64,000 bases of DNA. It comes from Stenogyne calaminthoides. Taxonomy: Eukaryota; Streptophyta; Magnoliopsida; Lamiales; Lamiaceae. Where the stretch lies: contig JBBCBC010000017.1 in assembly GCA_037126765.1 (NCBI GenBank), positions 26,465,916 to 26,529,915 on the forward strand. Direction: 5' to 3'. Positions 54,801 to 64,000 of this stretch are shown in pieces. The notes under the pieces are model-generated. The model worked only from the letters and a program-made list of their open reading frames with translations. It made no database searches and was not told the DNA's origin. The position numbers and the translations under genes are program-made. Every line of letters starts with the position of its first letter. Position 1 is the first letter of the stretch.

Positions 54801-56440
54801 TAGATCACCCACAATCTGACTTGTAGGATGACTATCTAACCATTTCCTTCTTGATGTTCCCCCTTCAGTAATATCCTCAACATTTGAAATGTTAGGTTGA
54901 TTAAATCAAGAAACTTCGAGGAACAATGAGAAAAGGAGAAAGGGAATCATCTTCCTCGGGAAATTCTATTGAACATTGTCGAGACATTTGTTCCCCTTTG
55001 GTTGATAGATTCGAGAATTTGCCTAAATTTGTGACCACATCTTCATTGGCATCACATACCTGAGTCTAAACTGGTGTATGTTCAGATTGGTCACCTTTGA
55101 AGTGTTGGCTTTCCTGAGTCTCACCATCCTCGATTTCCATCCTGAACTTCTTTATTCTGAGTCCGAGAGTCACTCCAATCATAGATAGTGGTGACTTCTT
55201 CTTTTTTCGAAGTTCGATTGGATGATTTATCTTTCTGTTTTTAGGCTTAATCTGGTGATCCTCTTAGTCGGTTCATCTGATCATGTTCTGTTTCTTCTGA
55301 ACACAAGTAGATTCATCAAAAACAACATGAGGTGTTTCTTCCACAATAAGAGTCCTACAGTTGTAAACTCTGGAAGCTTTACTGACTTCAGAATATCCTA
55401 AGAATATTCCTTCATCAGCTTTACTATCAAATGTTTTCAACCGATCTTTACCATTATTGTGTATGAAACACTTTGCAACCAAACACACGAAAAGAAAGAA
55501 ACAAGAGGCTTCCTTTCATTCCAAAGCTCATAGGGTGTTTTGCCTTGACTCTTTGGTCGGCATGGATGCGATTCCGAGAGTAGCATGCGGTGTTGGACTT
55601 CAAGCCCAAAACCTTTTAGGAATGTCAGCTTCAACAATCATTGTCCTTGCAGCTTCTTTCAGAGTCCTGTTCCTTCTTTCAGCAACACCATTTTGTTGGG
55701 GGTCTTTGCGGTGATGTTTCATGTGAAATTCCATTCTCTGCGACAATAATCGGATATGATATGATTTATAAACTCGGTTCCTTTGTCGGATCGATTTTGA
55801 CCACACTCGATTTTTTTCTCAATATCGAGCCTTTTCAAGAACTCTGGCACTTTTATCGAGTCTCTTTCTTCTTGAGTAAGAATATGACCCTGTATATCTT
55901 GAGTAGTCATCAACTACTACCAATGTGTATTTCACGCCATTAGTGCTCACAGTGTTATAGGACCAAAAAGATCCATATCAAAGAATCGAAGTATTCGTCA
56001 AGAGAAACTTCTACTTTGCTTTTTAAATGATGCTTTAACTTGTTTTCCTTTTCGCACGCATCACAAATATGTTCCTTCTTGAACACTTCATTAGGCAACC
56101 CTCTCACAAGAGCTAATCTTTCAAGCTTGTTCGGGGTTTTGAAATTTAGGTGATTCATTCTTTTATGCCATAACCAACGGGTATCTGTGGAACTTTTAGC
56201 AACTAAACATGTATCTTTAGGAGTTGAACTCCAATCGACCAAGATACACATTCCCTTTTCTTGTACCCGGTCGGTAATACTTTTACGTGATGTATCATCT
56301 TTCACAAAGCATAATTTCTTAGAGAACTCAACATTAAAACCTTTATTTAATTGGCTAATTGAAAGCAAGTTATGCTTCAATCCGGATACATATGAAACAC
56401 CATGGATATGAATCGAGTCGATTTCCAAAGTTCCATATCC
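54801..56440 (-). pseudogene. Element I integrase and pol linker, broken
   Basis: Zinc region (TRWLWHKRMNHLNFK, HICDACEKE) near 56040-56190, core fragments DDYSR, NRSDKGTEFINHIISDYC (about 55750) and NGVAERRNRTLKEAA (about 55670), keeping Asp and the third catalytic Glu. The C-terminal part has VAKCFIHNNGKDRLKTFDSK and IFLGYSEVSKASRVYNCRT. It is spread over different frames with many stops. The linker to RT (54801-55270) is heavily decayed. Confidence 0.82.
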
Positions 56441-56647
56441 TTGATGTCCATCCTTGGAGTTATCTCAAAAAGTGATCTGTGGGCCTCTTTGTTCAACATA
56501 ATCACTGAGTATCTTCTTGTATCCTGTCATATGTCTTGAACATCCACTGTCAAGATACCATATATCAGGAGCTTTTTCATCTCTGCTCATCAGTGCTATG
56601 TGATCTTTAGCCAGTTCAGTGCCCTTGTTTTCCTCCTGAAAAATAGA
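56441..56647 (-). pseudogene. Element I protease
   Basis: Minus-strand translation gives APDIWYLDSGCSRHMTG with catalytic DSG, then VEQRGPQITF and a stop, and IDSIHIHGVSYVSGLKHN at 56340-56428. It follows gag in frame after one TGA (56648-56650), as in FD. Confidence 0.85.
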
Positions 56648-59059
56648 TCAATTCTTAGGTACCCAATTTGTGTAGGGTCCTACAAGGTTAGATGTACCTT
56701 TCGGAATCCAAATCTGCCTGACAACTCTAATCACTTTAGAGTGGATAATTTGTCTTCCATAAACATCAACATACACATCTACTACTCTGGATGCCTTAGT
56801 AGTTTTCTGTGTATGTGTGCTCGCTTTAGCATGAACATGGGCTTTTGAATTCTTCTTTGGTTCAGGCCTTCTGTTCAGATGCTTAAGCTTTTGTGCAGCC
56901 GGTCTAAATCTTTGATGACTCGGGTTTAGGTAACCTTTACCCTTAGGAAAGTGGGGTTCAAGTTGTACTGTCTTTGAAATCTGGGTCTTTCAAAGATCTT
57001 TTGAGGACTTGGTCTCTTCATTGAGAATGTCTCTATTTGAGTGTTTCTCATCCGAGGATTCCTCTCGATGGTTGATGTGGAGCCTTTCGGGGTTTGCATT
57101 CTTAGCCCGAGGCTTTGAAGTACTTGCTCGAAACTTTCAATTCTTCTTTCGAGTTTTCTAGCCTTCACCTGAGGTTTGGGCTTTCTAACCTGATCATTCA
57201 GTTTTACTGAGACCATAGGTCCTTTACCCTTGTCTACAACCTTGGGCATTACTTGATTTTAAAGTGTAGGTGCCACGGGTTTTTACAAAACGATCTTCTT
57301 GCTACTTGATGCAAAAGATTCGAGATGACCTTGTGAGGTTCCCCCTCGAATAAATCCCAATCCGCTTTTTTTATAGTCACAGATCTCACGGTAAGCGAAT
57401 TTCATCTATTACATTAGATGCATTATTCAATAGAGTTAACTTCTTACGTGCACTATCTCACGATTCTGTAGAGTTTTATGCTTCTCGGAGAGGTCATTGA
57501 ACTTCGATTACATTTTATTTGAATTTCTTCAAATGGATTTCTCTAGCTTTTCAGTTAGGGACATTATCAACTTCTCTTTTTCTGAGAGTTGTACTTTCAG
57601 AACATCCAGTTCATCAGTAGCTCCCATTAATTGAGAAGTGATTTCAATATTGCTAGAGTCTTTCCATTTTAGATTTTCAGCTTTCAGTTCCTTATTCTGC
57701 TCTTGAGTTCTATTTAGCAATCCTTGCAAAACAGCATAGTCCTTCATGATTCTCAAAAGAATCCATCGGTCAAAATGATTTTTTAAAAGTGGAACTTGAA
57801 AACTCTTGTGCTAGTGTAGGAGCAACAACGAGAGAAAAGAAGAGTTTACCTCCTCAATGGCCATCAGACAGATGTCATCATTTTCACTGTCTGAGAATAT
57901 CTCATCTGAAGAGCTAGATCCCTCCTCAGAGTGTTCTTCTTCTGCAACCATGGCCTTTTTGCTTGAGAACTTCTGGTCTCTTTTAGCTTGCCTTTCTCTT
58001 CTCTCCTTAGCACTCAAATCTGGACAATCATACTGGAAGTGACCTTTCTTCTGGCAATTATTGCATCTGTTGGTATCATCATCCTGATCATTCTCTTCTT
58101 TGGACTTGGAGTCTTTCCTCTTGGATGAAGATCCTTCAGCTTTCAGGTCCTTCTTCTTCTCAGTTGATCTGTCCTCAGGTTTCTTCTGGTACCTGTGGTT
58201 CCTGTAATAGCTTTTGTATTTTCCAAATCTACTATTAAGTCTATCAAACCTCCTTGCCATCAGTGCTAGCTTTTCCTCTAGCTCATCCTGATGTTTGGCA
58301 TGGGGGTTCTCAGACTCTCTAGTTTTACAGGTTTTATCTTTGGCTTATAAAGCCACATTTTTACTCGATGAAGAATCATCTTTGCTGTCAGCCTTTTTGG
58401 ATTTCTTATCAATAACAAATTCATAGGCCTTCAGCTCAGAGAAGACTTGTTCGTAAAGCATTGAATTAATATTCTTGGTGTTTTCAATCACCACTGCATG
58501 AATATCCCATTTCTTAGAAAGACCTCTAAGAATTTTCAATGCAACTTCTCTCTGTGGATATTTCTTTCCAAGTGCATTTAGATCATTCATGATCTTTAGT
58601 GAATCGACTTCCAATTTGTCTAATGATTCACCATCATCCATTTTCAAAACTATCAAACTTTCCAATTGCCAACTTTGAAAGTTTGTTTTTTTTATATGAT
58701 CGTGCCTTGGCACATTTCGACTAGTGTATCCCAAATCTCTTTAGCTTGATATTCTTGTGAGAGATCATTCCCATCATACCATCATCAATTGTCTTTGTAT
58801 AGTGTGTCTTTTTGCAATGTAGTCTAGATTGACTAACTTTCTCTCCTCGAGTCGGGTTGGTCATCGGACTTAGGAAATTCTGCTCTAGGATCATTCTCTC
58901 ATCTTCATTCCTCTGGGATTCACCACGAAGAAATTGGAATGGTCCTTGAGAGACCACTCTCCACATACGCTCATGTTTGGAATCTGAGATGAGCTGCATT
59001 CTCAGTCTCCATAGATCATAGTTCTCCACTGAGAACATAGGAAGTTTTTTAGAAGACAT
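56648..59059 (-). pseudogene. Element I gag, broken
   Basis: ATG at 59059 (MSSKKLPMFSVENYDLWRLR). The capsid part (LKILRGLSKKWDIHAVV) lies at 58345-58734, the zinc knuckle CNNCQKKGHFQYDC at about 58030-58075 (all ligands and both Gly-like positions present), the acidic Ser cluster and coiled coil at 57529-57990, and the basic tail at 56926-57249. It ends in the sequence for WVPKN and TGA at 56648-56650. Frameshifts lie near 58730, 58340, 57790 and 57270. Confidence 0.85.
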
Positions 59060-59181
59060 TTTATCTGATCCTTTGAAAAGAAAATAAATTTCAGCAAATA
59101 AGATCAGTTCAGATAGACCACAAGTATTTTTGAAAATAAAACTTTGGTCAACACAAAGAAAGTGGTCAAGTTGAACTCTTC

Positions 59182-59193
59182 GCTCCGATACCA
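59182..59193 (-). promoter_or_regulatory. Element I primer-binding site
   Basis: The minus strand reads TGGTATCGGAGC, one change (A to G, in a former CAG) from TGGTATCAGAGC. Confidence 0.88.
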
Positions 59194-59195
59194 CT

Positions 59196-61224
59196 TGTTG
59201 GGTGCAAACGAGTCTTACAAGTGTATGGGGGGGAATACACGTGTTTAGTGTTTTTAAAACTTTTTCTTACCGAGGTCAGCTTGGGTCAGATAATCCTGAA
59301 GATTAGGTTATGAGAAGCACAGATCGCTCCGAGTCAAAGTCTCATCGAGGCAGTGATCCCGAGCTACTTTCGGATACCTCGAGATAATCCCAACCGAGTC
59401 CGAGTGTCGAGAGATCCGAGTTGCTTGGATCGGATAACTAACTTCTTGAATCCTCAAATGAGAGTTCGGTTTGGTAACTATCTGTTCTAGCTACTCGATC
59501 GTCTTGAATGGTTGGCCCTTAGTTTTATACTCGTTTTAAGCTTTCAAAAAAACCTTCATTTATGAAATAGTGATTAAGTTGTGATTCACTTATGCAACTT
59601 CAGTGGATTGATTCCAACTGAATATCAGTGAAAAGTATGCTTTCAAAAACAAGTCAATGCAACAGTTAAGCACAGATAAGGAAAGCAAAAAAAAAACACA
59701 GCAATTATAGTGGTTCAGAGACTCAAGCTCCTACATCCACTCTCTCTGATCCTCAGAGAAATTCACTATCAACTTCTGAGCTTTCTGACTACCTCGCGTA
59801 GTTTACTTACTCAACTCGGCCCTGAGTTTTCTGACTACTCCACGTAGTTTACTTACTCAACCCGACCTTGAGCTTTCTGACTACCTCCGTAGTTTACTTA
59901 CTCAAACACAAACAAGCTTTCGGACTACCCTCAGAGCTTACTAACTTCTCCTCTAGAGTTTTTCGACTACTACTGCGCATAGTTTACTAACTCTTTACAA
60001 CTCTTCTCACCAACAAACACACTCCAACTACCTTCTCAAGGGTTTGGGGTTTCTCGGTTGGTTTCCAACTAGGATGAGATATCCTTTACAATGAAGCACA
60101 ATGCAAAGGGTTTAGGATATCTCGACTAAGCTTTGGATAATTCTTATCAAGCTAGGCTTAGTAAGTGAGCTCTCTTCAATATAGAAGCACTTGGGAAATT
60201 CTAAGTTTTTCGAGTGCTTTAACTTTTGCAAGAATATGTTTGAGCTCTTGAGTTGCGTATAAATTTCCCGTAACCTTACAATGTAGAGGGTCACCAGTAT
60301 TTATAGGCATACACCAAGGTCACTCTTGAAAACTATCCGTTGGAGAGGCGAACCGTGAGTTCCCTCTTATGGTGTGTGAGAAACGGCTATATTTAGAGTT
60401 TGAAACTCCCCTAACACGTTTTAGGCAATAGCCTTTCATGTGGCCGGTCTTCACTTTTTGCGTTCTGGAACTTTTGTACATCGACATCTTTTTTGACTAC
60501 TTGTCCTTTGTCGATTGTCGGTATAGTCTGATGTCGTCTTCCTCTTTTTGACTTTTGTCTCGGTTAAAGGTAGACACCTTCAAGCGGCTCTTTTGATTCT
60601 GAACTACGAGTTTGATATAACCTTAACAAAACTTCTGACTTAGTTCCTTTTGTCTGCATTTGAATGTCTTGGCAATATCTAACTTTCTAAGGAATCGCAT
60701 ATTTCTCAGTATTGAATCCTTTAGATAGATATATTCAGTGCCTCGGAACATTCGGTTCAGTTCATCTTGAGCATTGATACCTTCTTGAGTCTTGATAATT
60801 CTTTGTGCCTTGAGTTTTCTTGATCTTCAATTCTCGGTCTTGATCTTGCGTCTTGAGTCTTACGAGTCTTGAGGGTCTTACGAGTCTTGAGTCTTGAGTC
60901 TCTTGGTGATACTACTTGAATCTTCGTCTTTAAGTCTTGGTTCCTCGGTATCCTCTTGAGTCTTGATATCTCGATTTCTGACATGAGTCTTGTAACCAAC
61001 CAGTTTCATATTGAAACTTGGTTTCCTCGTAAAACATCTTGATTTCTTGAGTCTTGAACCTATTCGAACTATATCTCACGACTATACATTTTGCGAGATA
61101 ACATCCCGAATACTCTAAAACTGAATCCTGACTCAACTATCAAGATCATTCTGAACATGTCATACTCAGGGGTTTTGGGATCAAATCAAAATCATATATC
61201 TTTTATTAAATTCATCTCCCAACA
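59196..61224 (-). repeat. Element I 5' LTR
   Basis: The plus strand starts TGTTGGGTGCAAACG and ends ATCTCCCAACA, 2029 bp. Reverse TATA box (TATTTATAG) at 60298-60306. Tandem GAGTCTTGA-type repeats at about 60780-60920. Most differences from the left LTR fall at CTGAG/CTCAG-like sites. Confidence 0.92.
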
Positions 61225-61229
61225 GCGGC
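61225..61229. repeat. Right TSD of element I (GCGGC)
   Basis: Identical to 48431-48435. Confidence 0.93.
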
Positions 61230-64000
61230 AATTGAAGATTCTCCTTCACGGGCATTTAATTGGTTGAACTACTTGATCAAAGTGATCAGTGATCAAGCCA
61301 AACACATTCAAAAAGTGAATGACTCTATGGTGATTAAAGGAAAAATCCTACATGCAACAAAGATTGCATTTATCTTGGAAACATGCAGAGAAGAGGAGGA
61401 CATTTTTGCCAATACAACTACTTTTCCAAGATCCAAAATCATGTTCAAGAGAAAATTACTGAGTCTCAAGAGGAGACTACCGAAGAAGAAACTGAAGAGG
61501 ATACTTCAGTGGTTGAACAAGTCAGGGAAACCAGACAAACCTCTCTGAAATCCACTGAGGAAGCTGAAGAAGAAGATAAGCAAGCCAGGGGGAAATCCCT
61601 GATGAAACTGAAGAGGGAAAAAGGAGAGAAGCTGAAGAAGAAAGCATTGGCTCCTCAGAAGCGAAAAAGGCTTCATACTATAGGTGAAAAGGAGGCCAGT
61701 GAATCTGAAGAAACCCAAACTGAAGATCAGCAAGGGTTGAAATCTCCACTTCAGGTTCTTGCTCAGGTGGTGAAGAATGTACAGGAGCAAGAAACTGAGG
61801 AACATGTTTTCTCAAAGGTACTCGAAACCTCTCTGAGTTCTAACAAAATTTCTCAGGAAATTTTCAAGGGACCTCAAATCACAACTGAAGAAAGACCAAC
61901 TCAGACTTCAGACCAATCTGAACGTCAGGAATTACTGAATCTGGATGCCCTTCTGAATGAACCTTTTCTCGATCCATCAGCACTACAACTGATAGAATCT
62001 GAGCCTAATGTTCCTGAGAGCCCAGAGTTGAAGAAGGGAGAGGCAGAAGAAACTGAATGGCAAAGCAAGGGGGAACGGTTCATCCTTGACAGATACCCTG
62101 AGCTGAGCACTTATCCTGACCTTCAGGATCTCTTCTTCAGGCTCAGAACAACTGTATATATTCTGAATCAGACACTTCCTGAGATGCTGAACATTGCCTC
62201 CTTCAGAGGAGAGGACTGGTGGAATGCTGAAACTGCTGTGTTAATAGAGTTTTTAGGCTTTAGAAAGACCAAGCTCAAGATGAAAGTTGCTGATTTCGAC
62301 GAGCTGGTGAAAAGAAAGTTAGCTGAGAAGAAGAATGCTGAGGCTGGTGAATCCAGTTCTCATAATCAGGAAGAGGAAATAGGTCAATGAGGAGAAAGGG
62401 AACCTGAGAAAGAAACCGAACCTGAGAAAGAGAAGGAATCTGAACAAGAAAGAGAAATTCAGGATTATATGCAAACAGAAACTGACACTGAGCAGACTGA
62501 TACCAGACAACCTCAGACTAAAGTTAGCACTCTTCAGGTACATTTTGGCACTATTGTAAATTATGCCAAAGTTACTGAAGTACCTATCTTTAAATATGTT
62601 GTCTATGGTATGCAGACTGAGGCTCCATTGGAGCATCCAACTCAGTTGGAACCAGTGGTTGATCTAACCCCAATCCTGGATGAATTCAAGAAGATAGAGC
62701 CAATGGTGGAAAAGATGACTCAGATGGAAGTAACATTGGCTGGTCAAACTCCAAAGCTGGACAATCTGAGCTCATCATCTGATATGCTGCAAATGCAAAC
62801 AACTCTCTCAGATAAGATGACTGCTCTAGAAGGAAAAATTGAGGGTGTAAGGACAGAACTCAATACAGATATGGAGAAAATGTACCAAGACAGAACTGCT
62901 TATCTTGAAGCTAAACTGATTGAGAAGAATGATCAGATGATCAAGACAGTTGTTGAGGAAATGGGCTCCCTGCTCATGACCAAGATGACAGAAATGATTC
63001 ATGATGTCTTCTCAAAACAGTTTGCTCCACTATCAGAGGAATTCTCAATGGCCAAGAACTACATGATGAGGCTAGAAGATGAGCATGACCAACTGGCTGG
63101 GGAAGTACGTAGTTTGGGCAAGGAACATATTCACATGGATAATGCATTGACCCAACTTCTCCCAAGGTATGATGACAAAAAGGGGGAAAGACTGAGTTCA
63201 AATGGTCAATTGGATAAGTTGTTGGCACAGACCTTGGAGAAGAAAGCCATAGAAGAAGCTGATGCAAAGAAGATCTTGGATGCTCTGAGTGAGATTGAGG
63301 CCACTGAAAAATTGAAGTTCGGAGAAGCTGAAGAACCTGGCCACACTCAGATTCAGAACAAACAACTCAGGAAATTATTGAAGGGAAAATGACTGAAAAA
63401 AGAAGAGTTGAAACGAGCAAAGCTGGTGAAACCCAAGTCAGACCTGAGAAGCGAAAGGCAGTAGCTTTTGTTGAGCAAGAAAAGAAGAAAAGAGCAAAAG
63501 TAACAAAGCCTACTCAGAGGAAACTAATTATGGAATTTGAAGAATCTGAGGAAGAACCAGAGAAAGAAGAAACTAAAACTCAGAAAGAAGCCTTCAACAC
63601 CAAGAAAACACTGAGAGCCCTGCAGATTGAAAAAGAAAAGAGAACTGCTGCTTCGGTCTCAGGTGCTCCACCGATCAGAAAAAAGAAGGAAGAAGAGCAT
63701 AAAAGAAGAGGTGGTTTCAAAAAATTCATAGGCAAGAGGAGAGGTACTGAGAAGACTCAGAAGTGGCAGCACATTGATAAATGGATGCCCTTACAGATCA
63801 ATGATACATGGGAGGAAATCAAGAGAACCTTCTGGTTCTATTATGAGATTCTGAGGGAATGGAGGGGGAGCAGCTCAGATAAAAATGAAGCATTCATTGA
63901 GTACCTGCTGACATTTTATCCTGAGTATATGCAGAAGTGGATCAACCTGGCAGATGAAGGCAATACTCAGATTGTAGCTCCAGGACCATACATGTACCCC
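61230..64000 (+). pseudogene. Element H ORF3, remainder after insertion of I (runs off window)
   Basis: Continues LRLMAA as IEDSPSRAFNWLNYLIKVIS, then KGKILHATKIAFILE. A frame change occurs near 61440, then 61383-62390 is open (YPELSTYPDLQDLFFRLR, WWNAET) to a TGA at 62388. The next open part, to 63392, holds probable coiled coils (DKMTALEGKIEGVRTEL, AYLEAKLIEKNDQMIKT) and MTKMTEMIHDVFSKQF. After a frameshift come KPTQRKLIMEFEE, HIDKWMPLQ, WFYYEILREWRG and EAFIEYLLTFYPEYMQKWI, and PGPYMYP at the edge. Same architecture as FD and I; function unknown. Confidence 0.85.

Larger units (their letters stand above)
48436..61224 (-). mobile_element. Element I: near full-length SIRE-like copia with ORF3
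   Basis: 5' LTR 59196-61224, PBS, gag, protease, integrase, RT, RNase H, ORF3, and a truncated 3' LTR 48436-48946, with perfect TSD GCGGC. It is 12.8 kb and is the only copy in the window with every domain in order. Gag-pol carries many frameshifts, a large share at former CAG/CTG sites, while ORF3 is almost open. Confidence 0.93.
47048..64000 (+). mobile_element. Element H: SIRE-like copia, 3' half, split by element I
   Basis: RNase H end (47048-47268), spacer, ORF3 (47888-48435 and 61230 to the right edge). The pol upstream is absent because FD interrupts at 47047. Element I splits ORF3 with TSD GCGGC. The 3' LTR lies beyond the window. Confidence 0.85.

Noticed and set aside
1..64000. Host genes, tRNA or rRNA genes, telomere or centromere satellites
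   Set aside because: None found by eye. TGGTATCAGAGC sites are primer-binding sites, not tRNA genes, and no long satellite array is present.

Overview
The window is a block of nested, decayed transposable elements from a flowering plant nuclear genome, probably a dicot. I see no host gene, rRNA or tRNA gene, or CRISPR array. The evidence for a plant is: Ty1/copia and Ty3/gypsy (Athila-type) retrotransposons, primer-binding sites matching plant initiator tRNA-Met (TGGTATCAGAGC) or tRNA-Asp (TGGCGCxGTTGCCGGGGA), a small hAT-type DNA element with an 8-bp target duplication, and AT-rich sequence. Positions were read by eye, so borders are good to a few bases where a target-site duplication (TSD) is quoted and looser elsewhere.

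Left part (1-27743). Element K (1 to about 3700, minus) is a copia element entering from the left edge. Element A (3702-25987) is an Athila-type gypsy remnant interrupted by two sister copia elements: B (4368-15741, TSD TTTTA) inside its LTR, and C (17055-25833, TSD GTTGG) inside its gag. B carries a 2.6-kb TRIM-like element J (8525-11104, minus) between protease and integrase. Without J, B and C are almost the same length (about 8.8 kb). Next come an unclassified LTR-like piece E (25988-27612) holding a 795-bp hAT-type element (26359-27153, TSD GGTATTGG), and a fragment of a K-type LTR.

Right part (27744-64000). This is a pile of SIRE/Maximus-like copia elements that carry a third open reading frame (ORF3, about 1.1 kb-residue scale, coiled-coil and Glu/Lys-rich) downstream of pol. 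Element H (plus, 47048 to the right edge) was invaded by FD (minus, 27744-47047) in its RNase H region and by I (minus, 48436-61224, TSD GCGGC) in its ORF3. The 5' LTR of FD received a solo LTR X, and X received element G, a divergent relative with its own ORF3-like gene. A later inversion of about 34514-40412 scrambled FD, X and G. It explains why half-LTRs meet head to head and why a TSD appears once as TCAAG and once as CTTGA.

All gag-pol genes contain stops, frameshifts or deletions, so no element looks autonomous. The best preserved coding regions are the ORF3 copies of I (49139-51973, one internal stop) and FD (30225-32045), the ORF3-like gene of G (41419-43017, one stop) and the RT-RNase H end of C (23113-24018). 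In an intact element of this kind gag forms the particle, protease/integrase/RT/RNase H process it, copy RNA to DNA and insert it, and LTRs supply promoter and polyadenylation signals. The role of ORF3 is not known.
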